From Variovorax paradoxus (GTDB taxonomy: Bacteria > Pseudomonadota > Gammaproteobacteria > Burkholderiales > Burkholderiaceae_C), in the NCBI RefSeq assembly GCF_018614875.1, contig NZ_JAGGNW010000007.1:1-64000 (forward strand): 64,000 nucleotides of DNA. The letters are read 5' to 3'. The stretch's first letter is position 1. Every line of letters begins with the position of its first letter. The notes under the pieces were generated by a model. That model searched no databases, had not been told where the DNA came from, and saw nothing but the letters and a program-made list of their open reading frames with translations. The translations under genes were made by a program, and so were the position numbers. Positions 7,998 to 17,010 of the stretch are shown here, in pieces.

Positions 7998-8840
7998 TCA
8001 GTCCCGGACCCGCTGCAGTTGCAGCCGCAGCGAAAGGGCGGAAGACAGCGGAAGGTCGAGCGGCGGCGGGTCGTCTTCCACGCGTGCCAGCGACTCGAAG
8101 AGGCCGAGCGCATGGGCCATCGGGTTGATGTGCGCCAGCGTTTTCGCGGCATCGGAAAGCGGCCCGGGCACGGTGCCGCCGCTGCCGTTGTCCTCCACCG
8201 ACCAGTCGAGCGAAGCCACGGTGCGTTCCGTGCGCCCGGGCGCAAGCACCAGCGCCACGGCGAGCAGGCCCTGGCTGTCGGTCACCGAGGTCAGCGGACC
8301 TACCGTTGGCGTGTCGTAGCCCACCAGCAGCACCGGCGACTGGTCGGCCGCGCACTGCACGGCCGCTTCGAGCAGGCCGGCGGCAAAGCTGTTTTCGTAG
8401 GCCGAGACCGAGTTGCTGGCCGCCATGCAGCCGGTGCCGATGGTCCAGTAGCCCACGGCCGCGTTGTGCACCGAGTTGTGAAAGCGCGTGGGCGACAGCA
8501 CCGTGGGGTCGGTGGCCAGCGTGCTGCACATGTAGTCGTTGATCGAGAGATCGCCATGCGCCGAGACGAACACGCAGGGCACGTCGGCCGCGTTGCGGCC
8601 CGACCCCGCCATCGCCGCGGCGGCCACTTCGAGCGCCAGGGCCACGGTGTCGGGCGCGCGGCGGCGCTCGGCCGGCGCCAGCACCTGCGGCGACGGGCGC
8701 TTGGCGGGCGGATCGGCGAGCCCGCCTTCGCCGCGGAAGGCGGCCCGCGCGGCGTCCCAGCCGGGCAGGGTGGGGGTCCAGAAGGCCGGGCCTTCGATGT
8801 AGAGGGTGGGGGGCGTGGGCACGCTCGTGGTGGTTGTCAT
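7998..8840 (-). CDS. Ketosynthase-like chain-length factor (N-terminal KS domain only)
   Basis: A 280 aa protein matching the short ketosynthase-like family (PF13723 type) found in aryl-polyene and related type II polyketide clusters. It retains a cysteine at the nucleophile position (C138 in GTGCMAAS). It is too short for the C-terminal half that carries the two catalytic histidines, so it probably pairs with the full-length ketosynthase rather than condensing alone. Its ATG overlaps the stop of that ketosynthase by 4 bp (8837-8840), implying translational coupling and a heterodimer. Confidence 0.75.
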   Translation of the reverse strand: MTTTTSVPTPPTLYIEGPAFWTPTLPGWDAARAAFRGEGGLADPPAKRPSPQVLAPAERRRAPDTVALALEVAAAAMAGSGRNAADVPCVFVSAHGDLSINDYMCSTLATDPTVLSPTRFHNSVHNAAVGYWTIGTGCMAASNSVSAYENSFAAGLLEAAVQCAADQSPVLLVGYDTPTVGPLTSVTDSQGLLAVALVLAPGRTERTVASLDWSVEDNGSGGTVPGPLSDAAKTLAHINPMAHALGLFESLARVEDDPPPLDLPLSSALSLRLQLQRVRD

Positions 8841-10048
8841 TGGTTGGCCGCCGTGGCTTTGCCGAACACCAGGGAGCAATTGTTGCCGCCGAAGCCGAAG
8901 GAGTTGGTCAGTGCGTAGCGCACCTCGCCATGCGCGGGCTCGAGCCTGATCTGCGGGCCGAAGCCTGCGTCGAGCTGGTTCGTGTTCACCGTGCCCGGCA
9001 TCAGCCCGCGCTCGATCGCGAGCAGGCTGATCACCGATTCGACGATGCCCGCCGCGCCCAGCGTGTGGCCCATGAAGCCCTTGGTCGAGCTGGCATGGGT
9101 GCGCGCCGGAAAGCGCCGTGCCACCAGCGCGCCTTCGACCTCGTCGTTCTTCTGGCTCGCGGTGCCATGCATGTTGATGTAGTCGATGGCCTCGGGCGCC
9201 AGGCCCGCACGCGCCAGCGCCTCGTCGAGCGCGCGCTCGGCGCCGAGGCCTTCGGGGTGCGGCGTCGACATGTGGTGCGCATCGCTGGCTTCGCCGTAGC
9301 CGAGCAGCCGCAGCGGCGCGCCGGCATCGTCCTGCACGCGCTCCACCAGCGCGAAGCCGGCCGCCTCGCCGAGGCTGATGCCCTTGCGGCTGGCGTCGAA
9401 GGGCCGGCACGGCTCGCTCGACACCAGTTCGAGCGAATTGAAACCGAACAGCACGCTGCCGCACAGCGTATCGACCCCGCCGACCACGGCGGCGTCGGCC
9501 AGCCCGAGGCGGATCAGCCGCTCGGCCGAGGCGAACACCTTGGCGCTCGACGAACAGGCGGTGGAAATCGTTTCGCTCGGCCCGGTGAGCCCGAGCACCT
9601 GCTGCACGAACATGGCCAGCGAGTGCGGCGTGTGCACCGCCGGGCGGCGCTGGCTGGCGGGAAAGCGGCCGTCGGCATCGAGCCGCGTGTAGGCCAGTTC
9701 GGTTTCGCCGATGCTGGAGGTCGAGGTGCCGAGAATCAGCGCAATGCGCGAGGGGCCGTACTTGGCCCGCGCGGCCGCCACCGCCTCGGGAAAACCATCC
9801 GCATGCAGGCCCAGCCAGGCGAGCCGGTTGTTGCGGCAGTCCCACGAGGCCAGCGCCTCGGGCAGGCGGATGTCCTCGAGCCCGTCGACCCGGCCGATCC
9901 AGGTGGGCAGCGGTGCATCGCCGAAATCGTTGGCGCGCAGACCGCTGCGCGAATGCGCAAGCGCCTCGGCGAGCGGCTCCTTGCCGACGCCGACGGCCGA
10001 AGTGGCCGTGAAGGCGCTGATCTGAAGGGGAGAAATGCGGGGCGGCAC
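8837..10048 (-). CDS. FabF-type beta-ketoacyl-ACP synthase
   Basis: A 403 aa condensing enzyme with all KS residues visible: nucleophile C165 in STACSSS, H294 in NMHGTAS, and K323/H328 in STKGFMGHTLGAAG. It should perform decarboxylative condensation on ACP-bound substrates. Context suggests secondary metabolism rather than core fatty acid synthesis, because the partner is a chain-length-factor-like protein and a halogenase-like flavoprotein follows. No ACP, ketoreductase or dehydratase gene is in the window, so those would come from elsewhere. The ATG is 129 bp downstream of the AmpG-like gene stop on the same strand. Confidence 0.88.
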   Translation of the reverse strand: MPPRISPLQISAFTATSAVGVGKEPLAEALAHSRSGLRANDFGDAPLPTWIGRVDGLEDIRLPEALASWDCRNNRLAWLGLHADGFPEAVAAARAKYGPSRIALILGTSTSSIGETELAYTRLDADGRFPASQRRPAVHTPHSLAMFVQQVLGLTGPSETISTACSSSAKVFASAERLIRLGLADAAVVGGVDTLCGSVLFGFNSLELVSSEPCRPFDASRKGISLGEAAGFALVERVQDDAGAPLRLLGYGEASDAHHMSTPHPEGLGAERALDEALARAGLAPEAIDYINMHGTASQKNDEVEGALVARRFPARTHASSTKGFMGHTLGAAGIVESVISLLAIERGLMPGTVNTNQLDAGFGPQIRLEPAHGEVRYALTNSFGFGGNNCSLVFGKATAANQ

Positions 10049-10177
10049 GTTGCTTGTGGTTTGGCGGGCGGAAGGTGGATGATCGCTCCGGGCGCGAAGC
10101 GAAGCTAACCGGAAAGTGACAGCCTAACAGTTGCGCGGGGCCTGCGGCGTCAGCTGTTTTCCTGTAGGACCCGCGCC

Positions 10178-11563
10178 CTATTGACGCTCGGCGGGGGCTT
10201 TGATCGTGGTGATCCGGGCGGCCAGCGCCACCAGCAGCAGCACCGGCAGGCCCAGCAGGGCGGTGGCGGTGAAGAACTGGGCGTAGCCGTGGGCGTCGAC
10301 AAAAGCGCCCGAGTAGCCGGCAATGAACTTCGGCAGCAGCAGCATCAGCGAGCTGAACAAGGCGTACTGCGTGGCCGAGTAGCTGATGTTGGTGAGGCTC
10401 GACAGGTAGGCGATGAAGGCCGCCGAGGCAATGCCGCCGGCCAGATTGTCGGCCGAGACCACCGCGATCAGCGCCGTCAGGTCGTGCCCGCGCGAGGCCA
10501 GCCAGGCGAACAGCAGGTTGCTCGCGGCGCTGAGCACCGCGCCCAGCATCAGCACCCGCATCACGCCCAGCCGCATCGACAGCACGCCGCCCACGAAGGC
10601 GCCGGCCAGCGTCATGACCACGCCGTAGATCTTGCTGACGGTGGCCACCTCGTCCTTGGTGAAACCCATGTCCACGTAGAAGGGGTTGGCCATGATGCCC
10701 ATCACCACGTCGCTGATGCGGTAGATGGCAATCAGCGAGAGGATCAGCGCGGCCTGCCACTTGTAGCGGCGGATGAAGTCGGCAAAGGGCTCGACCAGCA
10801 CGCTTTGCAGCCATTCGGCCGCGTTCTTTGCCTTGGGCAGCACGCGCCGCACCGGCTCGGGCGAGAGCAGCACCGTGAGCACGCCCACCGCCATCGAGGC
10901 CGCCATCACCAGGTAGGCCGTCTTCCAGGCGCCGTTCTGGTAAGCCGCGGCACCCGTGACGGCGGTGGCCGGTGCCACTTCGGCCCAGGCCGCGACCCAC
11001 AGCACGCCGGCGCCGGCCCAGATCATCGCCAGGCGATAGCCGGTTTGATAGGCGGCGGCGAGCGCGGCCTGCTTGCGCGTCTCGGCCGACTCGATGCGGA
11101 AGGCGTCCAGCGCGATGTCCTGCGTGGCCGAGCCGAAGGCCACCAGCAGCGCGCACCAGATCAGCGGCGCGAGGCCCTGGCGCGGGTCGTTGAACGCCAT
11201 GCCGACCAGCCCCGCGATCACCACCCCCTGCGCCAGCAGCAGCCAGCCGCGCCGGCGCCCGAGCAGGGTGGTCAGCGGCGGCAGCGGCAGCCGGTCGACC
11301 AGCGGTGCCCAGACCCACTTGAAGCCGTAGGCCAGCCCGACCCAGCTCAGGTAGCCGATGGTGGTGCGGTCGATGCCCGCTTCGCGCAGGCGAAAGCTCA
11401 GCGTGCCCAGCACCAGCAGCAGCGGCAGGCCGGCGGAAAAGCCCAGCGCCAGCATGCGCAGCGTGGCGGGCTCGAGGTAGACCTTCAGCGCGTCGCGCCA
11501 GGGCAGGGAGGGGGCGGTGGAGGTTTCGGCGGGCTGGGCAGACATGAACTTCGGATTGTCCAT
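10178..11563 (-). CDS. MFS transporter, AmpG (muropeptide permease)-like
   Basis: A ~461 aa protein with about 12 membrane segments. AmpG-like landmarks are GFSAGLPLLLV near the N-terminus, the loop GRRRGWLLLAQ, and SATQDIALDAFRIE. AmpG imports anhydro-muropeptides for peptidoglycan recycling. The ATG at 11563 gives MDNPKF; MSAQPAE at 11545 is an equally plausible start, and neither has a strong Shine-Dalgarno. It is divergent from the M48 peptidase gene with 59 bp between starts. It could also be a general MFS paralogue, since proteobacteria often carry several AmpG homologues. Confidence 0.82.
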   Translation of the reverse strand: MDNPKFMSAQPAETSTAPSLPWRDALKVYLEPATLRMLALGFSAGLPLLLVLGTLSFRLREAGIDRTTIGYLSWVGLAYGFKWVWAPLVDRLPLPPLTTLLGRRRGWLLLAQGVVIAGLVGMAFNDPRQGLAPLIWCALLVAFGSATQDIALDAFRIESAETRKQAALAAAYQTGYRLAMIWAGAGVLWVAAWAEVAPATAVTGAAAYQNGAWKTAYLVMAASMAVGVLTVLLSPEPVRRVLPKAKNAAEWLQSVLVEPFADFIRRYKWQAALILSLIAIYRISDVVMGIMANPFYVDMGFTKDEVATVSKIYGVVMTLAGAFVGGVLSMRLGVMRVLMLGAVLSAASNLLFAWLASRGHDLTALIAVVSADNLAGGIASAAFIAYLSSLTNISYSATQYALFSSLMLLLPKFIAGYSGAFVDAHGYAQFFTATALLGLPVLLLVALAARITTIKAPAERQ

Positions 11564-11622
11564 GAGGGCGAGCTGCGTGCCGAGTCGTCTTTTTTGTCGG
11601 CAATTGTTCCTATGATCCGCGC

Positions 11623-12486
11623 ATGTGCACACGATGCGAATCTTTCGTTTTCTCCGCGGCCCCGGCTTCGCACGCCTCGGCCTGGCAGCCGCGGCGCGCC
11701 TTTCTGCTGGCCGCGGCCGGCGCCGCGCTCGCAGGTCCGGCCCTGGCGCAGGTCAGCGTGGGCAACGCATCGATGGCGCGCAACCTGGTGCCGGCCGAGC
11801 GGATCGAGACCGCCGGCGTGCAGCAGTACGGCCAGCTGCTCGAACAGGCGCGCGCCAAGGGTGCGCTCGCGGGCGACGGCAATGCCCAGCTGCAGCGGCT
11901 GCGCACCATCGCGAACCGGCTGATCCCCTTTGCCACGCCCTGGAACACGCGGGCGCGCCAGTGGAAATGGGAAGTCAACCTCATCGGCAGCAAGCAGATC
12001 AACGCCTTCTGCATGCCCGGCGGCAAGATCGCCTTCTTCACCGGCATCCTCGATCAGCTCAAGCTCGGTGATGACGAGGTTGCCATGGTGATGGGGCACG
12101 AGATGGCCCATGCGCTGCGCGAGCATGCGCGTGCGCGCATGGCCAAGAGCGCGGGCACCGGCGCGGCGCTCTCCATCGGCGCGCAACTGCTGGGGCTCGG
12201 CCAGATGGGCGACCTGGCGGCCCGCGCCGGCACGCAATTGATCACCCTCAAATTCAGTCGCAGCGACGAGACCGAGGCCGATCTCGTCGGGCTCGAACTC
12301 GCGGCGCGCGCCGGCTACGACCCCCAGGCCTCGGTGTCGCTCTGGAAGAAGATGGCCGTTGCGTCCAGGAACCAGGGCGGCCTGAGCTTTCTTTCCACCC
12401 ACCCGAGCGGGCCGGACCGCATCCAGAAGCTCGAGGCCAACCTGTCGAAGGTCGAAAGCCTCTACCGGGAAGCCAAGCGCAGTTGA
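11623..12486 (+). CDS. M48-family zinc metallopeptidase, exported
   Basis: A 287 aa protein with a signal peptide carrying twin arginines (QPRRAFLLAAAG) and a cleavage-like ALAQ at ~41-43. The zinc site is HEMAH at H159/E160/H163, with E218 in SRSDETEAD as likely third ligand. This is the pattern of periplasmic Oma1/LoiP/BepA-type M48 peptidases involved in envelope protein quality control. No TPR repeat is visible, so it is nearer the short LoiP-like class than BepA. The twin arginines may direct Tat export, but the consensus is incomplete. Confidence 0.88.
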   Translation: MCTRCESFVFSAAPASHASAWQPRRAFLLAAAGAALAGPALAQVSVGNASMARNLVPAERIETAGVQQYGQLLEQARAKGALAGDGNAQLQRLRTIANRLIPFATPWNTRARQWKWEVNLIGSKQINAFCMPGGKIAFFTGILDQLKLGDDEVAMVMGHEMAHALREHARARMAKSAGTGAALSIGAQLLGLGQMGDLAARAGTQLITLKFSRSDETEADLVGLELAARAGYDPQASVSLWKKMAVASRNQGGLSFLSTHPSGPDRIQKLEANLSKVESLYREAKRS

Positions 12487-12493
12487 GGTATCA

Positions 12494-12518
12494 CTCCCTC
12501 TCTCAGAAGGAGAGGGAG
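12494..12518. repeat. Short G/C-rich inverted repeat
   Basis: CTCCCTCTC and its near-perfect complement GGAGAGGGAG form a hairpin 8 bp after the M48 stop. It resembles half of the larger CCCTCTCCC element at 34759-34868. There is no T-run. It may act as a 3' end stabiliser or be a REP-like dispersed unit. Confidence 0.5.
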
Positions 12519-12551
12519 CCAATCCCAAACCATTCCGCGCCGCGCCGTCCC

Positions 12552-12567
12552 TGGCACATTGCTTGCA
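12552..12567 (+). promoter_or_regulatory. Sigma-54 (RpoN) promoter upstream of allophanate hydrolase
   Basis: TGGCAC-N5-TTGCA is an exact match to the -24/-12 consensus, with the invariant GG at 12553-12554 and GC at 12565-12566. Transcription would begin near 12578, leaving a short leader before the start codons at 12598/12601. An RpoN promoter fits nitrogen-limitation control of a gene that releases ammonia. An NtrC-type enhancer site was not identified. Confidence 0.85.
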
Positions 12568-12572
12568 TCTCG

Positions 12573-12586
12573 ACTTGTACACAAGT
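12573..12586. promoter_or_regulatory. Palindromic operator candidate over the sigma-54 start site
   Basis: ACTTGT-AC-ACAAGT is a perfect 6 bp inverted repeat with a 2 bp spacer, centred near the expected transcription start. TTGT-N2-ACAA sites are typical of GntR/FCD regulators, and such a gene (23601-24377) closes this cluster. A degenerate copy occurs at the same distance from the second sigma-54 promoter. Confidence 0.55.
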
Positions 12587-12597
12587 TTGGATGCCTG

Positions 12598-14325
12598 ATG
12601 ATGGTGCATGAAGAAAACGGATCGGCTGCGGCCGCGTGGATCGCACGCTTCGCGCAGCCCCTGCCCGGCGCGGACGCGGGCCCTCGCCCGCTCGCCGGCC
12701 TGCGCTTTGCCGTCAAGGACAACATCGACGTGGCGGGCGTACCAACCACGGCCGCCTGCCCGGCCTTCGAGCGCCGGCCGGCGCAGCACTCGGCCGTGGT
12801 GCAGAAGCTGCTCGATGCCGGGGCATCGCTGCTCGGAAAGACCAATCTCGACCAGTTCGCCTGCGGCCTGAGCGGCACGCGCTCTCCCTACGGCGAAGTG
12901 CCCAATGCCTTCGATCCGCGCTATGTCTCGGGCGGCTCCAGTTCCGGGTCGGCCTATGTGGTGGCTGCCGGCGAGGTCGATTTCTCGCTCGGCACCGACA
13001 CCGCCGGCTCGGGCCGCGTGCCCGCCGGGCTCAACAACATCGTCGGCCTCAAGCCCTCGCGCGGCCTGCTGAGTGCCTTTGGCGTGGTGCCCGCCGCGCA
13101 GAGCGCGGACTGCGTGTCGATCTTCGCGCGCACCGTCGGGCTGGCCATCGACGTGCTTCTTGCGGCCGCCGGGCCCGACGTGCGCGATCCCTATTCAAGG
13201 AACCTGGCGCTGCGCGGCGAGGCATTTCCATCCGCCTTCCGGTTCGGCGTGCCCGACACGCTCCGCTTCTTCGGAGATGCCGCGGCCGACGAAGCCTTCC
13301 GCGATGCGCAGGCGCGGCTCGCCGCGCTCGGCGGCACGGCCGTGGCGATTCCGTACGCGCCGCTCGCCGAAGCCGCCGCGCTGCTCTATGAAAGCGCGCT
13401 CGTGGCCGAGCGCTATGCGGCGGTGCGCGGATTCTTCGATGCCCACGGCGCCGAAGTGATCGAGCCGGTGCGCGGCATTCTCGAAAGCGGCCGCGGCTAC
13501 AGCGCAGCCGACGTGTTCGAGGCGCAGACCCGGCTGCGTGCCCTTGCCCAACGCGTCGAGCCGATGTGGCGCGGCATCGACGTGCTGCTGGTGCCGACCG
13601 CGCCCACGCACTACACGCGCGAACAGATGCGCGCCGACCCGGTGGTGCTCAACCGCAATCTCGGCGCGTACACCAACTTCGTCAACCTGCTGGACTACGC
13701 CGCCATCTCGGTGCCGAGCTCCTTGCGCGCCGACGGCCTGCCCTTCGGCATCACGCTGATCGGCCCGTGCGGCAGCGATCTTGCGCTGGCCGAGCTGGGC
13801 CAGCGCTATCACCACGCCACCGGCCTGCCGCAGGGCGCGACGGGCCTGCCGCTGCCCGAGACGCGCCCCATTCCGGGCCTGGCCGCTTCGGCGTCGCAGA
13901 CCATGCCCATCGCCGTTGTCGGCGCGCATCTCTCGGGCATGCCGCTCAACGGCCAGCTCACCGAACGCGGCGCCACGCTGCTGTGCGCCACCACCACCGC
14001 GCCGCGCTACCGCCTGCATGCCTTGCCGGGCACCGTGCCGCCCAAGCCGGGGCTGCAACGCAGCACGACCGGCGGGGCGGCCATCGCGCTCGAGGTGTGG
14101 TCGGTTCCCGTGGCCCATGTCGGCAGCTTCCTGGCGCTGATCCCGCCGCCGCTGGGCCTGGGCAGCGTCGAGCTTGCCGACGGCAGCTGGGTGCACGGCT
14201 TCATCTGCGAAGGCCATGCCCTGGCCGGCGCCGAGGACGTGAGCCACCACGGCGGCTGGCGGGCCTACATCGCGGGCCGCGCCCAGCCGGGCACCGCTGC
14301 TTCTTCCCAAGCCATTCCAACCTGA
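12598..14325 (+). CDS. atzF: Allophanate hydrolase (AtzF-type)
   Basis: Hydrolyses allophanate to ammonia and CO2, the last step of biuret, cyanurate or urea-carboxylase routes. The 575 aa protein starts with an amidase-signature domain: K40 in FAVKDN, the Ser-rich loop SGGSSSGSA at 111-119, and nucleophile S138 in GTDTAGSGR. After ~440 comes the second domain characteristic of allophanate hydrolases, which processes the N-carboxycarbamate intermediate. Length is near AtzF (~605 aa). The start is ATG 12598 or the adjacent ATG 12601. An exact sigma-54 promoter lies upstream and transporter genes follow after 17 bp, so it heads an operon. A stand-alone enzyme without urea carboxylase nearby argues for a biuret-type source of allophanate. 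Confidence 0.9.
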   Translation: MMVHEENGSAAAAWIARFAQPLPGADAGPRPLAGLRFAVKDNIDVAGVPTTAACPAFERRPAQHSAVVQKLLDAGASLLGKTNLDQFACGLSGTRSPYGEVPNAFDPRYVSGGSSSGSAYVVAAGEVDFSLGTDTAGSGRVPAGLNNIVGLKPSRGLLSAFGVVPAAQSADCVSIFARTVGLAIDVLLAAAGPDVRDPYSRNLALRGEAFPSAFRFGVPDTLRFFGDAAADEAFRDAQARLAALGGTAVAIPYAPLAEAAALLYESALVAERYAAVRGFFDAHGAEVIEPVRGILESGRGYSAADVFEAQTRLRALAQRVEPMWRGIDVLLVPTAPTHYTREQMRADPVVLNRNLGAYTNFVNLLDYAAISVPSSLRADGLPFGITLIGPCGSDLALAELGQRYHHATGLPQGATGLPLPETRPIPGLAASASQTMPIAVVGAHLSGMPLNGQLTERGATLLCATTTAPRYRLHALPGTVPPKPGLQRSTTGGAAIALEVWSVPVAHVGSFLALIPPPLGLGSVELADGSWVHGFICEGHALAGAEDVSHHGGWRAYIAGRAQPGTAASSQAIPT

Positions 14326-14342
14326 CCGATCGAGGAGTCTTC

Positions 14343-15347
14343 ATGAGCACCCCTGAGAAATCGTCCGCTGCCGCCTCGCGCCGCCAGCTGCTGCAGGCCG
14401 GCGCCGCGGGGCTGGCCGTGCTGGCCGCGCCCGCCATCGTGCGCGCGCAAGCCGCGCCGAAGATCCGCATCGGCTTCTGGCCCGTGGCCGCGGGCCTGCC
14501 TTTCTTTGCCGCCGTCGACCGCGGCTACTTCAAGGAAGCCGGTCTCGACGTGGAGCCGCTCAAGTTCGCGGGCGCGCAACAGGTCATGGAAGGCATGCTC
14601 GCGGGCCGCTGCGACGGCAGCGCCAACGGCACGGGCTCGGCCAACCTCGCCATCGGCGAGATCGCCCAGCCGGGGCTGTTCAAGATCTTCTGCACCAACC
14701 CGAGCAACGCGAAGTTCGTGCTCGACGAGTTCATCGTCGCGAAGGACAGCCCGATCAAGACCATGGCCGAGCTGGCCGGCAAGAAGATCGCATCCGGCCC
14801 CGGCATCCAGAACGTGACCTTGTGCAAGACCATGCTGGAGCGCGCGGGCGCCAAGGGCGCCACGGTGAGCGAGCTTCCCATCGGCCAGCACGTGGCGGCG
14901 CTGGTCGCGGGGCAGGTCGACGCCTGCTACACGCTCGAGCCCACCGGCACCGTGGGCCGCATGAACGGCACCACGCGGGTCATCGAGGCCGGCGTGGTCG
15001 CCAAGTACATCCTCGGCGACCCGATGGCGCCCTGGCACGGCGGCGCGGCCAGCCTCACGAGCGAATTCATCAAGAAGAATCCTGAAGCGGCGAAGAAGTA
15101 CATCGCCGCCTATGCGCGCGGCGTGGAACTGGTGCGCAGCAAGCCCGACGACGCGCGCCAGCACATGAAGGGCTACACCGCCATCGAAGGCAGCCTCACG
15201 GCCGAAGTGCCGCTCGCCTCGTACATGCTCTACAACGAGTTCAAGCCGAGCGACGTCGCGTACTTCCAGAAGTTCCACGACCTGTTCACCGAGAAAGGCA
15301 TCTTCGAGAAGAAGGTGCCAGTGGACGGCCTGCTCTACAAAGGCTGA
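14343..15347 (+). CDS. ABC transporter substrate-binding protein, TauA/SsuA/NMT1-like
   Basis: A 334 aa periplasmic binding protein. The N-terminus has an arginine-pair export signal (SRRQLLQAGAAGLAVLAAP) and a cleavage-like VRAQA. The mature part starts KIRIGFWPVAAGLPFF and includes the NMT1-type block YFKEAGLDVE. Relatives bind taurine, alkanesulfonates, nitrate, pyrimidine precursors or ureides. Placement between allophanate hydrolase and an AtzH-like gene suggests a linear urea or related nitrogen compound. The ATG at 14343 follows GAGGAG. The permease gene starts 2 bp after the stop. Confidence 0.88.
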   Translation: MSTPEKSSAAASRRQLLQAGAAGLAVLAAPAIVRAQAAPKIRIGFWPVAAGLPFFAAVDRGYFKEAGLDVEPLKFAGAQQVMEGMLAGRCDGSANGTGSANLAIGEIAQPGLFKIFCTNPSNAKFVLDEFIVAKDSPIKTMAELAGKKIASGPGIQNVTLCKTMLERAGAKGATVSELPIGQHVAALVAGQVDACYTLEPTGTVGRMNGTTRVIEAGVVAKYILGDPMAPWHGGAASLTSEFIKKNPEAAKKYIAAYARGVELVRSKPDDARQHMKGYTAIEGSLTAEVPLASYMLYNEFKPSDVAYFQKFHDLFTEKGIFEKKVPVDGLLYKG

Positions 15348-15349
15348 AC

Positions 15350-16180
15350 ATGGCGGACGCAAGCACGACCACGGCCGCGCCGTGGACACCGCCGGCCGCT
15401 GGCATGACGGCGGCGGCACCGAAGCCGCCGCTGCGCGACCGGCTGCTGCCCTTCATCGGCCCGGTGGCGCTGTTCATCGTGTGGGACCTGGCGGTGCGGC
15501 TCGGCTTCATCAAGCCGATCCTGCTGCCAACGCCCGCCGACACCATCGCGGCGCTCATCACGGGGCTCGCGGGCGGGCCGCTGCTCACCGACTTCGCGAT
15601 GACCGTGTGGCGCACGCTGCAGGCCTTTGCGATTGCCGCGGTGGTCGGCGTGCCGCTGGGCGTGCTGCTCGGCAGCAACGAGAAGGCCTACCGCAGCGTC
15701 GAATTCCTGATCGACTTCTTCCGCTCCACGCCATCGTCTGCGCTGATCCCGCTGTTCCTGCTGATCTTCGGCGTGAGCGATGTCAACAAGGTGGCCATCG
15801 CGGCTTTCGGCGCGCTGCTGATCGTGGTGTTCAACAGCGCCTACGGCGTCATCAACGCGCGCAAGCAGCGCGTGATGGCGGCGCGCGTCATGGGCGCCTC
15901 GCGCTGGCAGATCTTCAAGGACGTGCTGGTGTGGGAGAGCCTGCAGCCCAGCTTCGTGGGCCTGCGCTCAGCGGTGTCGATGGCGTTGGTGATCGTCATC
16001 GTGGCCGAGATGTTCATCGGCTCCGACACCGGGCTCGGCCACCGCATCATCGATGCGCAGCAGGTGCTCAACGTGAAGAGCATGTATGCGGCCATCCTCG
16101 CGGCGGGTGCACTGGGCTACGCGCTCAACATTCTCTTTCTCGTTGCCGAGCGCCGCATCGTGCACTGGAGCGGAAGATGA
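15350..16180 (+). CDS. ABC transporter permease, TauC/SsuC-like
   Basis: A 276 aa inner-membrane subunit with about six membrane segments after a cytosolic Pro/Ala-rich N-terminus of ~35 residues. The cytoplasmic coupling loop ([17 protein letters not shown]) matches the EAA motif of the nitrate/sulfonate/taurine importer class. Its stop overlaps the ATPase start (ATGA, 16177-16180). Confidence 0.9.
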   Translation: MADASTTTAAPWTPPAAGMTAAAPKPPLRDRLLPFIGPVALFIVWDLAVRLGFIKPILLPTPADTIAALITGLAGGPLLTDFAMTVWRTLQAFAIAAVVGVPLGVLLGSNEKAYRSVEFLIDFFRSTPSSALIPLFLLIFGVSDVNKVAIAAFGALLIVVFNSAYGVINARKQRVMAARVMGASRWQIFKDVLVWESLQPSFVGLRSAVSMALVIVIVAEMFIGSDTGLGHRIIDAQQVLNVKSMYAAILAAGALGYALNILFLVAERRIVHWSGR

Positions 16181-17010
16181 AGGTGACGTCCGACATCGTC
16201 GTCAACGGCCCGGTGTATGCCGACGTGCCCAGGCCCGTCTTCAGGCCCGGCCCGGCCGGCACGCACATCACCATTCGCGGGCTCACCAAGTATTTTGCGG
16301 GCTGGCCGCTGTACGAGAACTTCGACCTCGACATTCCCAAGCACGCCATCGTCTCGGTGTTCGGCCCCAACGGCTGCGGCAAGTCCACGCTGATCAACAT
16401 GATCGCGGGGCTCGTTCCCATCGATTCGGGCGAGATCCTGTTCGACGGCAAGCAGCGAAAAGACGCCAAGATCGGCTACGTGTTCCAGAACTACCGCGAG
16501 GCGATGTTTCCGTGGATGCGCACCATCGACAACATCGCCTACCCGCTGAAGCTCGAAGGGCGCAGCAAGGCCGAGGTCGACCGGCGCATGGAGGAGCTGG
16601 TGGCGTCGTTCGACGTGAAGTTCGACCTCAGGCGCTTTCCGTACGAGCTCTCGGGCGGCCAGCAGCAGACCGCATCGATCATGCGTGCGCTCGCGCCCAA
16701 CCCCGAGGTGCTGTTTCTCGACGAGCCCTTCTCCGCCCTCGACTTCGAGATGACGCTGTTCATCCGCGAGAAGCTGCAGGAGGTGTTCATGCAGACCGGC
16801 ACCACGATGCTGCTGGTGTCGCACGACCTCGAAGAAGCCGTGTACCTGGCCGACGAAGTGCTGCTGCTGACCAAGCGCCCCACCAAGGTCGCGGAGATCC
16901 TGCGCTACGGCGATGCGCGCCCGCGCACCGTCGAGACGCTGAGCACCGAGAGCTTCGTTGCCATGAAAAAACTGAGCCTCGACATCTTCCAAAGGGAGGT
17001 CCGCCGGTGA
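16177..17010 (+). CDS. ABC transporter ATP-binding protein, TauB/SsuB-like
   Basis: A 277 aa nucleotide-binding subunit. Walker A is GPNGCGKS, the Q-loop YVFQNY, the signature LSGGQQQ, Walker [13 protein letters not shown] and the H-loop LVSHDLEEA. It energises the importer formed with the two preceding genes. The first ~30 residues precede the ABC domain and are longer than in SsuB. The stop overlaps the GTG start of the AtzH-like gene (GTGA). Confidence 0.92.
   Translation: MKVTSDIVVNGPVYADVPRPVFRPGPAGTHITIRGLTKYFAGWPLYENFDLDIPKHAIVSVFGPNGCGKSTLINMIAGLVPIDSGEILFDGKQRKDAKIGYVFQNYREAMFPWMRTIDNIAYPLKLEGRSKAEVDRRMEELVASFDVKFDLRRFPYELSGGQQQTASIMRALAPNPEVLFLDEPFSALDFEMTLFIREKLQEVFMQTGTTMLLVSHDLEEAVYLADEVLLLTKRPTKVAEILRYGDARPRTVETLSTESFVAMKKLSLDIFQREVRR

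Noticed and set aside
10178..11563. AmpG-like transporter as part of the ketosynthase/halogenase operon
   Set aside because: There is a 129 bp gap, and AmpG has a well known peptidoglycan-recycling role; co-direction alone is weak evidence.
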